Positions 1 through 8,639 of a stretch of DNA of 64,000 bases are shown piece after piece. Origin of the DNA: Natronolimnohabitans sp. A-GB9 (lineage in GTDB: Archaea > Halobacteriota > Halobacteria > Halobacteriales > Natrialbaceae); assembly GCF_030848565.1 (NCBI RefSeq), contig NZ_JAVDDV010000003.1:62001-126000 (forward strand), given 5' to 3'. A model generated the notes under the pieces. That model ran no database searches and was not told where the DNA came from. It saw nothing but the letters and a program-made list of their open reading frames with translations. The stretch's first letter is position 1, and each line of letters starts with the position of its first letter. A program made the position numbers and the translations under genes.

Positions 1-1
1 A

Positions 2-202
2 GTCTCTATAAATGGCCGATACTCTGAAAGTTACTCTCAACTACATATGAGTCTTGTAAACCGGGGGAATGATCAGTGGCTAGTAAGTGCTTATGGCACA
101 TTGCAAGGGTATTTATCCAGAGTTCGAGATGCATCTGTAATCGAAGACGGTTGTGGAATAATATTCGATAGTTCTGAATGGTCTGCTCCTGAACCATCTT
201 GA
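2..202 (+). CDS. C-terminal end of an unknown protein, cut by the window start
   Basis: An open frame enters from the left edge and runs 66 codons to TGA at 200-202. I do not recognise the product; the visible part holds no signal or membrane segment. Codon use is AT-rich and unlike the genes after position 784. The next frame (209-547) continues in the same phase directly after this TGA, with no stop between, so the two may be one gene broken by a nonsense mutation rather than two genes. Confidence 0.4.
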   Translation, partial: VSINGRYSESYSQLHMSLVNRGNDQWLVSAYGTLQGYLSRVRDASVIEDGCGIIFDSSEWSAPEPS

Positions 203-208
203 GAAGGT

Positions 209-547
209 GTGAACCTTAGTGCAACTACAGATGCACCTCAGCCGACATCTATGAACTATGAAGAATATAACCCAAACTATGGTGTTGCTGCAAGTGTTAA
301 TCTCCCATATGGTCTTCGCGCACCGACAGAGATTAGTATGCAAACCGATTTAACTCGTGCTGATACTGGCAATGATGATATTCCGGTACAGTTTATATAT
401 GAACATACGAGAGCATATATTGATACACCAGGCAGCATTAGCGTTGGTGTTACTGCAGGTGCTCTTGATGTCGACCTTAGCCGAGCATCTACCGCTTGGA
501 AAAAAGAGATGACGGTATCACCTACTGACGATAGAGACGAATCATAG
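209..547 (+). CDS. Hypothetical protein, possibly the downstream half of an interrupted gene
   Basis: 112 codons from GTG at 209 to TAG at 545-547. The GTG lies six bases after the TGA that ends the upstream frame and is in the same phase, with a purine-rich stretch before it that could serve as a ribosome site. The sequence is rich in Ser, Thr, Asp and Asn with no membrane segment and no motif I recognise. Base composition is AT-rich like its left neighbour and the small gene to its right, which suggests an accessory segment. It could be an independent gene or the read-through half of a pseudogene. Confidence 0.4.
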   Translation: MNLSATTDAPQPTSMNYEEYNPNYGVAASVNLPYGLRAPTEISMQTDLTRADTGNDDIPVQFIYEHTRAYIDTPGSISVGVTAGALDVDLSRASTAWKKEMTVSPTDDRDES

Positions 548-587
548 TGATGTCCAACTGTACAGCAATATCTACAAATAGTACATC

Positions 588-740
588 ATGAATAAACTTG
601 AAGAGTCTATTGCTGGGATACAGATATCTCTAGTTGGAATAGTACTAACGATCCTATTGATGGATAGCGAACTTTTTTGGATTGGGCTGATACCAGTTAT
701 AATTGGAACCTATATCGTATTTTCACGGCTGATTAGCTAA
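588..740 (+). CDS. Small two-helix membrane protein, 50 residues
   Basis: ATG at 588, TAA at 738-740. After a short charged start (MNKLEES) come two hydrophobic segments, about residues 9-25 and 29-45, separated by a short Met-Asp-Ser-Glu turn, then Ser-Arg. The layout suggests a small double-spanning membrane protein. It follows the 209-547 frame by 40 bases on the same strand and shares its AT-rich codon use, so it probably belongs to the same accessory segment. No function can be assigned. Confidence 0.45.
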   Translation: MNKLEESIAGIQISLVGIVLTILLMDSELFWIGLIPVIIGTYIVFSRLIS

Positions 741-783
741 TCTCCACATATTAATCAGCACCATTAGTATACTTTCCGGCTGT

Positions 784-1641
784 TTATGGGATAGATGCGA
801 GACAAACATGATCACCCGCCTCGAGACCGAACGCTTCGTCGCCACGGCCCTGATTGACGTCGAGTTCGACGTAGCCGTGGCTCCCGACGGTCGCCAGACG
901 GTCGCCGGTCGGGACGGCCGCGAAGGTCTCGCCGACGGGGACGGTCTCCTCGTTTGCGACGATCCGGTCGTGATCCGAGAGAAAGCCACCCGGAACGTTC
1001 GTGATAACGTTGCCAAAGTCGTCGACGACCAGTACCTCGCCCACTGCGCGTGTGCCATCGTCCCCGTCCTCGAGCGTCGCTGCGGGGAGCCGACAGTCGA
1101 CGGGGTCGTCCGCGAGCGGGTCGAGCCACTCGAGGTCGTCGAGGGCCTCGAGTCCTGCTTCGTGAACCGCAGCGGCAGCGGGAGCGAAGACATCCCGGCC
1201 GTGGAACGTGGCGCTTGCAGGTCCACTGCCGGGGGTGGCAGACTGCAACACCGCCGCACTCGAGGCGTCCGTTTCGGCTCCAGCGGGCTCGACCGGCTCG
1301 AGTCGGGTCTCGTCGACGACGTACGTCTCGGGGTCGGCGTCGCCGGCCAGCCGTCGTGCGGTCGGTAGCAGAACGCCGTTGTCGGGGCCGACGAGTGTGT
1401 GCTCGCCGGCACGAACGACCAGTGCGTTACGATCGGTGCCGACGCCGGGGTCGATCACGACGAGGTGAGTCGCCGGGGGAAAATACGGCAGGACTTCACG
1501 CAGCCAGAAGGCGGCCGCGCGAACGTCCTGGCGCGGGAAGTCGTGGGCGACGTCGACCAGTCTGGCATCCGTACGCTGACAGAGGACCCCTTTCATCGCT
1601 GCGGGGTACGGCGTCCCGAAGTCCGACGCGAGCGTGATCAT
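784..1641 (-). CDS. SAM hydrolase (S-adenosyl-L-methionine hydroxide adenosyltransferase, DUF62 family)
   Basis: 285 residues. This family splits S-adenosylmethionine into adenosine and methionine using water. The sequence shows the family hallmarks: an N-terminal SDFGT (residues 6-10), DPGVGT (64-69), GPDNGV (85-90) and, in the C-terminal barrel, a VVDDFGNVITN stretch. The middle carries an acidic Ala/Ser-rich linker typical of halophile versions. It lies 39 bases downstream of nadM on the same strand, so the two are probably co-transcribed. The start ATG gives the conserved MITLASDFG opening. Family assignment is firm; the physiological role of these archaeal hydrolases is not well defined. 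Confidence 0.88.
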   Translation of the reverse strand: MITLASDFGTPYPAAMKGVLCQRTDARLVDVAHDFPRQDVRAAAFWLREVLPYFPPATHLVVIDPGVGTDRNALVVRAGEHTLVGPDNGVLLPTARRLAGDADPETYVVDETRLEPVEPAGAETDASSAAVLQSATPGSGPASATFHGRDVFAPAAAAVHEAGLEALDDLEWLDPLADDPVDCRLPAATLEDGDDGTRAVGEVLVVDDFGNVITNVPGGFLSDHDRIVANEETVPVGETFAAVPTGDRLATVGSHGYVELDVNQGRGDEAFGLEAGDHVCLASIP

Positions 1642-1680
1642 AGCCGTCGATACGTGGGGCGCGGTGAAAATCGGTGCGTA

Positions 1681-2199
1681 TCAGCTCTCGTCCGAGTCCG
1701 TATCGCTGATCATCTGGATGCGCTCGATACCGCCGATCTCGTAGACGACTTCGACGACGGCCTCGGGAACCAACGACTCCCAGTCACCGTCGTTGATCAT
1801 CCGTTCGCGGACCTCGCTGCCCGACAGAACCTCCCGGTTGAACATCGGCGACTGGCGGACCTCGATATTGTCTTCACGAAAGAGCTGGATCACGAGCGGG
1901 TTGTTCGAGTAGGCGACGTCGAAATCGGGGCTCATACTCTGGACGTGGCTGACCCACACCGAGTTTCGCTCTAGGTCCTCGATCGGAACGGCGTAGGTCA
2001 CGAGGTCGTAGTCGACGAGTGACTTCGTGATCATCATGATGCGCTCTCCAGCCGTAAACGGATCCCGGACCGTGTGTGAGTCGTCGGCGCTACCGATCCC
2101 GAGAACGAGTTCGTCGACGTCCTCGGCGATGCGTTCGACCATACTCAGATGGCCGTTGTGAAAGGGCTGAAACCGGCCGATGTAGAACCCACGTGTCAT
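1681..2199 (-). CDS. nadM: Nicotinamide-nucleotide adenylyltransferase
   Basis: 172 residues, the usual archaeal length. It joins NMN and ATP to make NAD+. The nucleotidyltransferase signature is clear: GRFQPFHNGH at residues 8-17 with the HxGH motif at 14-17, and the C-terminal SGSEVRER (126-133) corresponding to the ISSTxxR phosphate-binding loop. A much longer open frame exists upstream, but ATG at 2199 gives the family N-terminus, and a TTAAG TATA-like box sits about 25-30 bases before it, so the transcript is probably leaderless. It is followed by the SAM hydrolase gene. Confidence 0.92.
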   Translation of the reverse strand: MTRGFYIGRFQPFHNGHLSMVERIAEDVDELVLGIGSADDSHTVRDPFTAGERIMMITKSLVDYDLVTYAVPIEDLERNSVWVSHVQSMSPDFDVAYSNNPLVIQLFREDNIEVRQSPMFNREVLSGSEVRERMINDGDWESLVPEAVVEVVYEIGGIERIQMISDTDSDES

Positions 2200-2394
2200 G
2201 CCGGACACTGCTCGGTGGGTACGCTTAAGGGTGGCGTGTTCACGGCCATAGGGATCGCTGTATCGCTGTACCGGCACAACCCCGATCTGGCTGCAATTGC
2301 ACGACACTGATTTCCAGTAGTCCACATCAGGGGAGACATCGTCTCGGGATCGATGTGACGGTCGTTCTCGAGATCGTGGTGATGTGACCATTGA

Positions 2395-2504
2395 TACTGT
2401 CGGACAGCAGTACGGAACCGAACGAGACGGCAATCGGGACAGCCGACGAAACACCGTGTTCGATACTGGCGGGCGAAAATCTGCCAGGATTTCGTCCGAC
2501 AGGA
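2395..2504. mobile_element. Decayed copy of the TACTG-ended short transposable element
   Basis: The left end has a full terminal repeat (TACTGTCGGACAGCAGT from 2395) preceded by TGA, as in the intact copies at 13574 and 38023. The right end near 2494 keeps only GTCCGACAG and its flank does not match. The interior is no longer recognisable. The element lies in the divergent region between nadM and lonB. Fairly sure of the left end, less of the right. Confidence 0.45.
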
Positions 2505-2655
2505 GGAGCACTATACTACTCGGTGAAACCACTGGCAGAACGTGATCGGCCTCCTCGAGTGCTGTGCAAGCCGGTATCAGCCAGTGTCACCATGGTCCGC
2601 ATGGAGAAAGTATATCAGTCCCAATCCCTTCGATTCAGGTACTGAACAGAGTTCT

Positions 2656-4860
2656 ATGAGTAACGATACGAACGTTGACGACCCTCCTAAAGACGCCACC
2701 GAAACCGAGCCTGACGAGGAGCAGGATCGGTCCCGGCCCCAAAACGAGGAGCCGGAGTCGGAGCGTCAGGGAGATCGGTCGCCTCGCGACGGCGACGGTG
2801 ACCGCCACGACGACGTCGACGATGGGGACGAGTTCGACGACCCGATCGACGATTTCGAACCGGACTCGAACGAGGCGGACGACGATATCGAGACCGTCGA
2901 AGACCTCGGGAGTACGGTCGACGTCGATCCGGGCGTCGAAATCGACGAGGAAAACGCCGAAGACGACTTGCTCGGTGGCCTCCAGATCGACTCGACGGAG
3001 GACATAGAAGTTCCCGACCGACTCGTCGACCAGGTCATCGGTCAGGACGAAGCACGAGATATCATCATCAAGGCGGCCAAGCAGCGTCGCCACGTCATGA
3101 TGATCGGTTCCCCGGGGACGGGGAAGTCGATGCTGGCGAAGGCGATGAGCCAGCTGTTGCCCCAGGAGGATCTGCAGGACGTCTTAGTCTACCACAACCC
3201 GGACGACGGCAACGAGCCGAAGGTCCGAACCGTTCCAGCGGGCAAAGGCGAACAGATCGTCGAAGCCCACAAGGAAGAAGCCCGCAAGCGCAACCAGATG
3301 CGCTCGATCCTGATGTGGATCATCATCGCCATCGTGCTCGCGTACGCGATCCTCATTGCAGGTAACATTCTGCTCGGGATCCTCGTTGCGGGTATCATCT
3401 GGTTGATCTTCCGGTACACTTCGCGGGGCACGGACGCGATGGTGCCCAACATGATCGTCAACAACGGCGATCAGCGCCAGGCGCCCTTCGAGGACGCGAC
3501 CGGCGCCCACGCCGGTGCGCTGCTGGGCGACGTCCGCCACGACCCGTTCCAGTCCGGTGGGATGGAGACGCCTTCCCACGACCGCGTCGAACCCGGGGCG
3601 ATTCACAAGTCCAACAAGGGCGTGCTGTTCGTCGACGAGATCAACACGCTCGACGTCCGCACCCAGCAGAAGCTGATGACCGCGATCCAGGAAGGCGAGT
3701 TCGCCATCACGGGCCAGTCCGAGCGCTCCTCGGGTGCGATGGTCCAGACCGAACCCGTCCCCTGTGACTTCATCATGATCGCGGCGGGGAACCTCGATGC
3801 CATGGAGAACATGCACCCCGCGCTCCGCAACCGTGTCAAGGGGTACGGGTACGAAGTCTACATGGACGACACCATCGAGGACACTCCCGAGATGCGCCGG
3901 AAGTACGCCCGCTTCATCGCCCAGGAGGTCGAACGCGACGGCCGCCTGCCCCACTTCACCGACGAGGCCGTCGAGGAGCTGATCCTCGAGGCCAAGCGTC
4001 GTTCGGGTCGGAAGAACCACTTAACGCTGCACTTCCGCAGCCTCGGTGGACTGGTCCGCGTCGCCGGCGACATCGCTCGCGCCGAAGACCGCGAGTACAC
4101 CACCCGCGACGACGTGTTGCAGGCCAAACAGCGCTCCCGGTCGATCGAACAACAGCTTGCCGACGACTACATCGAACGGCGCAAGGACTACGAGCTGCAG
4201 GTCACCGAAGACGGCGTCGAAGGACGGGTCAACGGTCTGGCCGTCATGGGCGAAGACTCGGGGATCATGCTCCCGGTTATGGCCGAGATCGCGCCCGCAC
4301 AGGGCGGCGGCCAGGTGATCGCTACCGGCCAGCTCAAGGAGATGGCCGAGGAGTCGGTCCAGAACGTCTCGGCGATCATCAAGAAGTTCTCCGACGTCGA
4401 CCTCTCGGAGAAGGACATCCACATCCAGTTCGTCCAGGCCGGCCAGCAGGGCGTCGACGGCGATTCGGCCTCCATCACGGTGGCGACGGCCGTCATCTCC
4501 GCACTCGAGGATATCCCGGTCGATCAGTCGGTCGCGATGACCGGCTCACTGTCGGTTCGGGGCGACGTCCTCCCGGTCGGCGGCGTCACCCACAAGATCG
4601 AGGCCGCCGCGAAGGCCGGTTGTGACAAGGTCATCATCCCGAAGGCCAACGAACAGGACGTGATGATCGAAGACGAGTACGAGGAGATGGTCGAGATCAT
4701 CCCCTGCTCGAACATCAGCGAAGTGTTAGACGTCGCTCTGGAAGGCGAACCGAAGAAGGATTCGCTGGTCGACCGCCTCAAGCAGATCACCGGCTCGGCG
4801 TTCGATGGCAGCCAGAGTGCCGTCGGCTCCGCGGGCGGCTCCAGCCCGAGTCCGCAGTAA
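2656..4860 (+). CDS. lonB: Archaeal Lon protease, membrane-anchored LonB type
   Basis: 734 residues. ATP-dependent membrane-bound protease that degrades misfolded and regulatory proteins. Order of parts: acidic extension (about 1-120), AAA+ domain with Walker A GSPGTGK (151-157), two adjacent transmembrane helices inserted in that domain (about 216-255), Walker B LFVDEIN, and a C-terminal protease domain with the Ser604/Lys647 dyad (GDSAS; HKIEAAAKAG). The 43-residue Ser-Lys spacing fits the archaeal family. Translation is taken from ATG 2656 because the upstream extension of the frame is not conserved-looking. The gene for a CPBP protease follows after 6 bases. Confidence 0.96.
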   Translation: MSNDTNVDDPPKDATETEPDEEQDRSRPQNEEPESERQGDRSPRDGDGDRHDDVDDGDEFDDPIDDFEPDSNEADDDIETVEDLGSTVDVDPGVEIDEENAEDDLLGGLQIDSTEDIEVPDRLVDQVIGQDEARDIIIKAAKQRRHVMMIGSPGTGKSMLAKAMSQLLPQEDLQDVLVYHNPDDGNEPKVRTVPAGKGEQIVEAHKEEARKRNQMRSILMWIIIAIVLAYAILIAGNILLGILVAGIIWLIFRYTSRGTDAMVPNMIVNNGDQRQAPFEDATGAHAGALLGDVRHDPFQSGGMETPSHDRVEPGAIHKSNKGVLFVDEINTLDVRTQQKLMTAIQEGEFAITGQSERSSGAMVQTEPVPCDFIMIAAGNLDAMENMHPALRNRVKGYGYEVYMDDTIEDTPEMRRKYARFIAQEVERDGRLPHFTDEAVEELILEAKRRSGRKNHLTLHFRSLGGLVRVAGDIARAEDREYTTRDDVLQAKQRSRSIEQQLADDYIERRKDYELQVTEDGVEGRVNGLAVMGEDSGIMLPVMAEIAPAQGGGQVIATGQLKEMAEESVQNVSAIIKKFSDVDLSEKDIHIQFVQAGQQGVDGDSASITVATAVISALEDIPVDQSVAMTGSLSVRGDVLPVGGVTHKIEAAAKAGCDKVIIPKANEQDVMIEDEYEEMVEIIPCSNISEVLDVALEGEPKKDSLVDRLKQITGSAFDGSQSAVGSAGGSSPSPQ

Positions 4861-4866
4861 CGATCG

Positions 4867-5868
4867 ATGACCCAGTGGGCGACGTTTACCGGTATCACGG
4901 GCGTCGTCCTCGTTTTGCTGTTGGTACTGTCGCATCTCACGCAGACCGCGTTTTCCGAGTCGACCGAGGATCGGAAGTCGAGAGTCGAGTCGACCGACGA
5001 CCGGGGCTCGACAGCCGAGCCGGCGGCTGCCGACACTGACGACGATCGCGGTTCCGACTCTGGATTCGACCTCGAGTCACCACGGGAGTCGGAATCGCGG
5101 GCCGAAACTGTCGACTCGAGTCGTTCGGACGAGCCCGCCGACACAGACCCGAGCGCAGCCATCGACGGCGACGAGTCGATCACAGTCGACCCGGCCTCGA
5201 GTCGGCCGGCCGACCCCAGCCGTAGCGCCCGCTCCAACCGGGAGGGAATCGATCCCGACTCGCTCTCGACGGGCGAACTCCTGGCGAACGTCGCGTTCTC
5301 TCAGGGGCTGTTCGCGCTCGTGTTGATCGGTGCGGTGATCTATACGGGGATTCCGGCCGACGCGCTGGGAATCGAGTACTCGCTTGCCTACCTCGAGTCG
5401 GGACTGCTTTTGGGGACGGTGTTCGGACTCGTCCTCTACGTCGCAAACGAGATCGGTGCGGCCACGGCGACGCATTTCGGCTTCGATCACGACGAGCAGT
5501 TACGGGAGCTGTTAGCCCCCGATTCAGCGCAGGGCTGGCTGGTGTTGTTCGCGGTCGTCCTTCCGATCATCGCCGTCTTCGAGGAACTGCTCTTCCGGGC
5601 CGCGATGATCGGCGTCGTCTCGGCCGGCTTCGGGATCGATCCGTGGCTGCTCGCGGTCGTCTCCTCGGTGGCGTTCGCCCTCGGCCACGGGATGCAGGGA
5701 TCGGTCGGGATCGTCGTCACGGGCGTCCTCGGATTCGTCCTCGCGGCGATCTACATCGTCACGGGGAGTCTCCTCGTCGTCGTCGTCGCCCACTATCTCA
5801 TCAACGCCCTCGAGTTCGCCGTCCACGAAGGGGTCGGCTTCGACTGGGCGAAGACCCTCGAAAGCTAA
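4867..5868 (+). CDS. CPBP family intramembrane metalloprotease
   Basis: 333 residues. The first ~135 residues are one membrane segment plus a long Asp/Glu/Ser-rich linker, then a multi-spanning CPBP (CAAX protease / Abi) domain. The diagnostic EExxxR motif is EELLFR at residues 239-244; a following FALGH and a late HYLINALEF supply the expected metal-binding histidines and Asn. Such proteases process prenylated or membrane proteins, or act in immunity-like functions. It starts 6 bases after lonB, so a joint membrane proteolysis role is a reasonable inference, but its substrate is unknown. Confidence 0.88.
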   Translation: MTQWATFTGITGVVLVLLLVLSHLTQTAFSESTEDRKSRVESTDDRGSTAEPAAADTDDDRGSDSGFDLESPRESESRAETVDSSRSDEPADTDPSAAIDGDESITVDPASSRPADPSRSARSNREGIDPDSLSTGELLANVAFSQGLFALVLIGAVIYTGIPADALGIEYSLAYLESGLLLGTVFGLVLYVANEIGAATATHFGFDHDEQLRELLAPDSAQGWLVLFAVVLPIIAVFEELLFRAAMIGVVSAGFGIDPWLLAVVSSVAFALGHGMQGSVGIVVTGVLGFVLAAIYIVTGSLLVVVVAHYLINALEFAVHEGVGFDWAKTLES

Positions 5869-5893
5869 GGTTGCCGACGCGTTCGAGTAGGGT

Positions 5894-6247
5894 ATGAACG
5901 GACTCGAGGACGCTCCGGAGTCGGTCTATCGGGCGATCTTTCTCGGTATCGTCTTCTACTTCGCGTTGCTCGCGTACGCAAGTATCAGCGGCGATCCGCT
6001 GGCGGCGTTGGCCGCGGAGTTCGTCTTCGGCGTCATCGCGGTCGGCGTCGGGACGGTTCTCTACCTGCAGGTCGAGGACGTGCGACGGCAGTCGATACTC
6101 CTGGCCGCGTCGGCCTGTCTCGTCGTCGGTGGTGCTCTCCAGTTCGCGTACCTGTTTACTCGCGTGCCGACAGTAGACGTCGCGTCATCGTTCGTCGTCT
6201 TCGTCGGGATCGGGTGTTACGTCTACGCGGTCTGGTACGCCGAGTAG
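5894..6247 (+). CDS. Hypothetical four-helix membrane protein
   Basis: 117 residues with four hydrophobic segments (about 14-32, 36-57, 66-84 and 92-112) and few charged residues outside the first 15. No recognised motif. It starts 25 bases after the CPBP protease gene and ends before a convergent HTTM gene, so it is probably the last gene of the lonB operon. Membrane location is inferred from hydropathy only. Confidence 0.75.
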   Translation: MNGLEDAPESVYRAIFLGIVFYFALLAYASISGDPLAALAAEFVFGVIAVGVGTVLYLQVEDVRRQSILLAASACLVVGGALQFAYLFTRVPTVDVASSFVVFVGIGCYVYAVWYAE

Positions 6248-6290
6248 CAACGCGACGGCGATCGGCGGGACGTGACGACAGGGGACCGTA

Positions 6291-7784
6291 TCAACAGGCG
6301 TGCTCGATTCGCTCGTCTGCGATCGGGTCGCCGACCGGGCCATCCGCGTCGACCGGCTGATCGACCCGATAGATCCGCACCGCTTCGAGGTCGCGGTCCG
6401 ATCGCTCACAGACCGTCGTCGCTGCGGCCGCGTAGTGGTGCTCGTCCGCGTACCGGAGCTCGGTTCCGTATCGGTGCCAGAGCGTCGTCGGATACGTCTC
6501 CGCGGCGTCGGGCGGTCGATCGAACGAGATGTCGCCGCCGTCGATCGTGTCGACCGCCTCTCCTGACTCGAGTTCGCCCGCGACGACGTACCAGGAGGAG
6601 GCATCGGGCGGGTTCGGCGCGAAGAAGGCCCAACTCGCCTCCGAGAGCGCCTCGTCGACGTCGGGCTGGGGGGCGTCGACGCCGACGGTCGCCGCGTGCC
6701 AGACTCCGATAAACAGGAGAAATCCTACGAGTATCGCGGCGCTGCTGGCCCGGAGACTGCGACGAATTTTGGGCCGTGATTCGAGAACCGGCTGGATACC
6801 GACTCGAGCGCGATCGCCGACGTTTGGCCAGATCTGTTGCCCCGCCAGCGGCTCGAGCGATCGGACGCGCTCGTCTATGCGGTCCCAGACCGACGGGGGG
6901 AGAAAGAGCAGGAGGCCGGCGATCATGACGAACGGGAAGATCCCCAGCCGCATCGTCGCGGCCAACCCGAGATGGGCGGCGACGAAGGCTGCGACGAGTG
7001 CGATCCGCGGACGCCCGGTGTAGACGACGAGAAACACCGAGACGGTGAGCAAAGCGACCCAGAGCCAGTTGGCTGCGGCGAGCAGCGTCGACTGCTCGGC
7101 CAGGAACGGACCGAGCCCGACGATGTACTCCTCGAGGTAGAATATCCGCGAGACCGCGTCACCGGCCATCCAGGCGTCGCTCTGGTACTTGAGAACGGCG
7201 TTGACCGCGTAGATGGCGGTGAAGTGGGCGAGCAGCGTCGCCGTCGCGAGCGAGCAGACCCGCTGATCGCCGTCCGACCTCTGACTGGCGTCGATCGCCC
7301 ATCTGGCGTCCAGTGGGAGAAACAGCCCGAGGAAGAGAAAGCTGAGCAGGATCGTGTCGCCACCGTTGACCAACAGCGGGTTCCGGGCGTGCAGCGAGGC
7401 CAGGAGGACGAGCGAGACCGCAGTCGCGAGTCGCATTCGGTAGCCGACGAGTAGGCAGACGGCCGCGAAGGCGGCGACGACGAACAGCAGCGCCTGGACC
7501 CACGCCGAGCCGGCTATCGCGTGCAGCGACAGCGAGGCAAACGGCGGGTACGCCGCCGCGAGCGCCTCACGGGGAAGAACGCCGGCGTCGGTGTAGAAGT
7601 CGATCAGCCCCGGCGCTCGATAGCCGAGCAGGTCGGCGAGCAACAGGAATCCAAGCGCGATCCGGAACGCCGCCAGTGCCCGCAGATCGATCCCCAGTCG
7701 TGGCTTGACGATCGCGTGCGCCGACGCGAGCAGCGACTCGACCCGATCGGAACGGCCCGACCGAGAGCGACCGTGGCCTGTCAT
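6291..7784 (-). CDS. HTTM domain membrane protein
   Basis: 497 residues, multi-spanning. The region from about residue 30 to 310 matches the HTTM pattern (membrane domain of vitamin K-dependent gamma-carboxylase relatives): an early Arg-containing helix (LAAFRIALG), DFYTDAGVLP, a strand of LLVGYRMRLAT, and NGGDTILLSFLFLGLFLP. The C-terminal ~120 residues after another helix form a probable extracytoplasmic domain with WYVVAGELESG. Haloarchaeal HTTM proteins have no established reaction. The promoter has a TATA-like box (CTTATACT) about 30 bases upstream and an inverted repeat next to it. Confidence 0.82.
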   Translation of the reverse strand: MTGHGRSRSGRSDRVESLLASAHAIVKPRLGIDLRALAAFRIALGFLLLADLLGYRAPGLIDFYTDAGVLPREALAAAYPPFASLSLHAIAGSAWVQALLFVVAAFAAVCLLVGYRMRLATAVSLVLLASLHARNPLLVNGGDTILLSFLFLGLFLPLDARWAIDASQRSDGDQRVCSLATATLLAHFTAIYAVNAVLKYQSDAWMAGDAVSRIFYLEEYIVGLGPFLAEQSTLLAAANWLWVALLTVSVFLVVYTGRPRIALVAAFVAAHLGLAATMRLGIFPFVMIAGLLLFLPPSVWDRIDERVRSLEPLAGQQIWPNVGDRARVGIQPVLESRPKIRRSLRASSAAILVGFLLFIGVWHAATVGVDAPQPDVDEALSEASWAFFAPNPPDASSWYVVAGELESGEAVDTIDGGDISFDRPPDAAETYPTTLWHRYGTELRYADEHHYAAAATTVCERSDRDLEAVRIYRVDQPVDADGPVGDPIADERIEHAC

Positions 7785-7818
7785 TCGAGGCCGCTGTTGT
7801 TAGCAGGAGTATAAGTGC

Positions 7819-7841
7819 TTTGTCGTCTCAGTGACGACAAA
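7819..7841. promoter_or_regulatory. Inverted repeat upstream of the HTTM gene
   Basis: TTTGTCGT and ACGACAAA are perfect inverted arms around a 7-base spacer. Read toward the HTTM gene, the right arm lies 5-10 bases before the TATA-like CTTATACT, the place where an activator or repressor could contact the initiation complex. Operator function is inference. Confidence 0.4.
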
Positions 7842-7993
7842 AACCGCAGCGGAGCACTCGCGGAGCCAAACCGGCGAGCGATCCCGTCAGATCGACGGTC
7901 CGAGTCGGCCGCTTGGCTCTCGAGTGGCGGTAATCGTCGGCGCCGACGAAACGCGATCGACGTTGGAACCGGTCACAGAGTCCGACGCGGCGG

Positions 7994-8464
7994 TCACAGG
8001 CCCTCGAGCGAGCGCAGCTTCTGTTCGACGGCCGGCGGTGCGGCACTTGGGCCATCGCGTACGCGGTGGTCGGGGATCAACAGCGGCGCCGGGTTCTCGT
8101 CTAAGGCGGTGCGGACGAGGATGACGTCGTCTTCGTCCTCGTGATCGAGGTCGGGCGTCATCCGGGCGAGCGTCTCGACGCCGACCTGATCGCCGTAGGG
8201 GATCTCACGTACCTGTTCGAGGACGGCCCGCTGGTCGGTCGGCACCGTCAGCGCAACCTCGACGTCGTCGAAGTCGATCTCCTCGAGGCCGTCGAGATAC
8301 TCGAAGATCCGGTCGAGCACGGCGTGGTCCTCCTCGGCCCCCTCGTCCGGTGTGTCGGGAAACGAGACGCTCAGGACGCGCCCGCTCGCGATTCCGAGCT
8401 GAACGTATCGGTCGAGGTACGGCGATTCCTTCGCGTAGATTCCGGCGTCCGTGACGTCCTCCAT
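7994..8464 (-). CDS. MGMT-family protein lacking the active-site cysteine
   Basis: 156 residues. The C-terminal half is the DNA-binding domain of O6-alkylguanine alkyltransferases, with IPYGDQVGVETLARMT and ENPAPLLIPDHRV. In true alkyltransferases the last motif reads PCHRV; here Asp replaces the acceptor Cys, so self-methylation is not possible. The protein is therefore closer to alkyltransferase-like proteins that bind alkylated DNA and call other repair systems, though those usually have Trp or Ala at this place. The start ATG at 8464 is chosen because upstream codons do not look coding. It is divergent from trpC. Confidence 0.82.
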   Translation of the reverse strand: MEDVTDAGIYAKESPYLDRYVQLGIASGRVLSVSFPDTPDEGAEEDHAVLDRIFEYLDGLEEIDFDDVEVALTVPTDQRAVLEQVREIPYGDQVGVETLARMTPDLDHEDEDDVILVRTALDENPAPLLIPDHRVRDGPSAAPPAVEQKLRSLEGL

Positions 8465-8609
8465 GTGTGTGGCTTGGGGACAGGGACTTGAATAATCGCC
8501 GGTCGCGTGTTCTCGCATGGGTCGTCTCGACGTGTCTCGAGTGCGGTCACGCCGAGATGTCGATCCCGTCGACGACTCGAGCCCTGTCCGGCTGAATGAC
8601 GCAAGGCTT

Positions 8610-8637
8610 TTGTACACATGAGTACGTTGATGTACAA
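8610..8637. promoter_or_regulatory. Paired TGTACA boxes on the trpC promoter
   Basis: Two TGTACA hexamers (8611-8616 and 8631-8636), 20 bases apart centre to centre and each extended to TTGTACA / TGTACAA, form an inverted repeat just before the trpC ATG at 8640. They overlap the TATA-like GCTTTTGTA and the expected transcription start. TGTACA is the TRP-box consensus bound by TrpY in Methanothermobacter. Repression by tryptophan is inferred from position. Confidence 0.6.
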
Positions 8638-8639
8638 CA

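Noticed and set aside
2250-2275. CCGGTACAGCG on the minus strand as a fifth copy of the TCGGTACAG box
   Set aside because: No hairpin of the right length precedes it and the trailing half of the box does not match.
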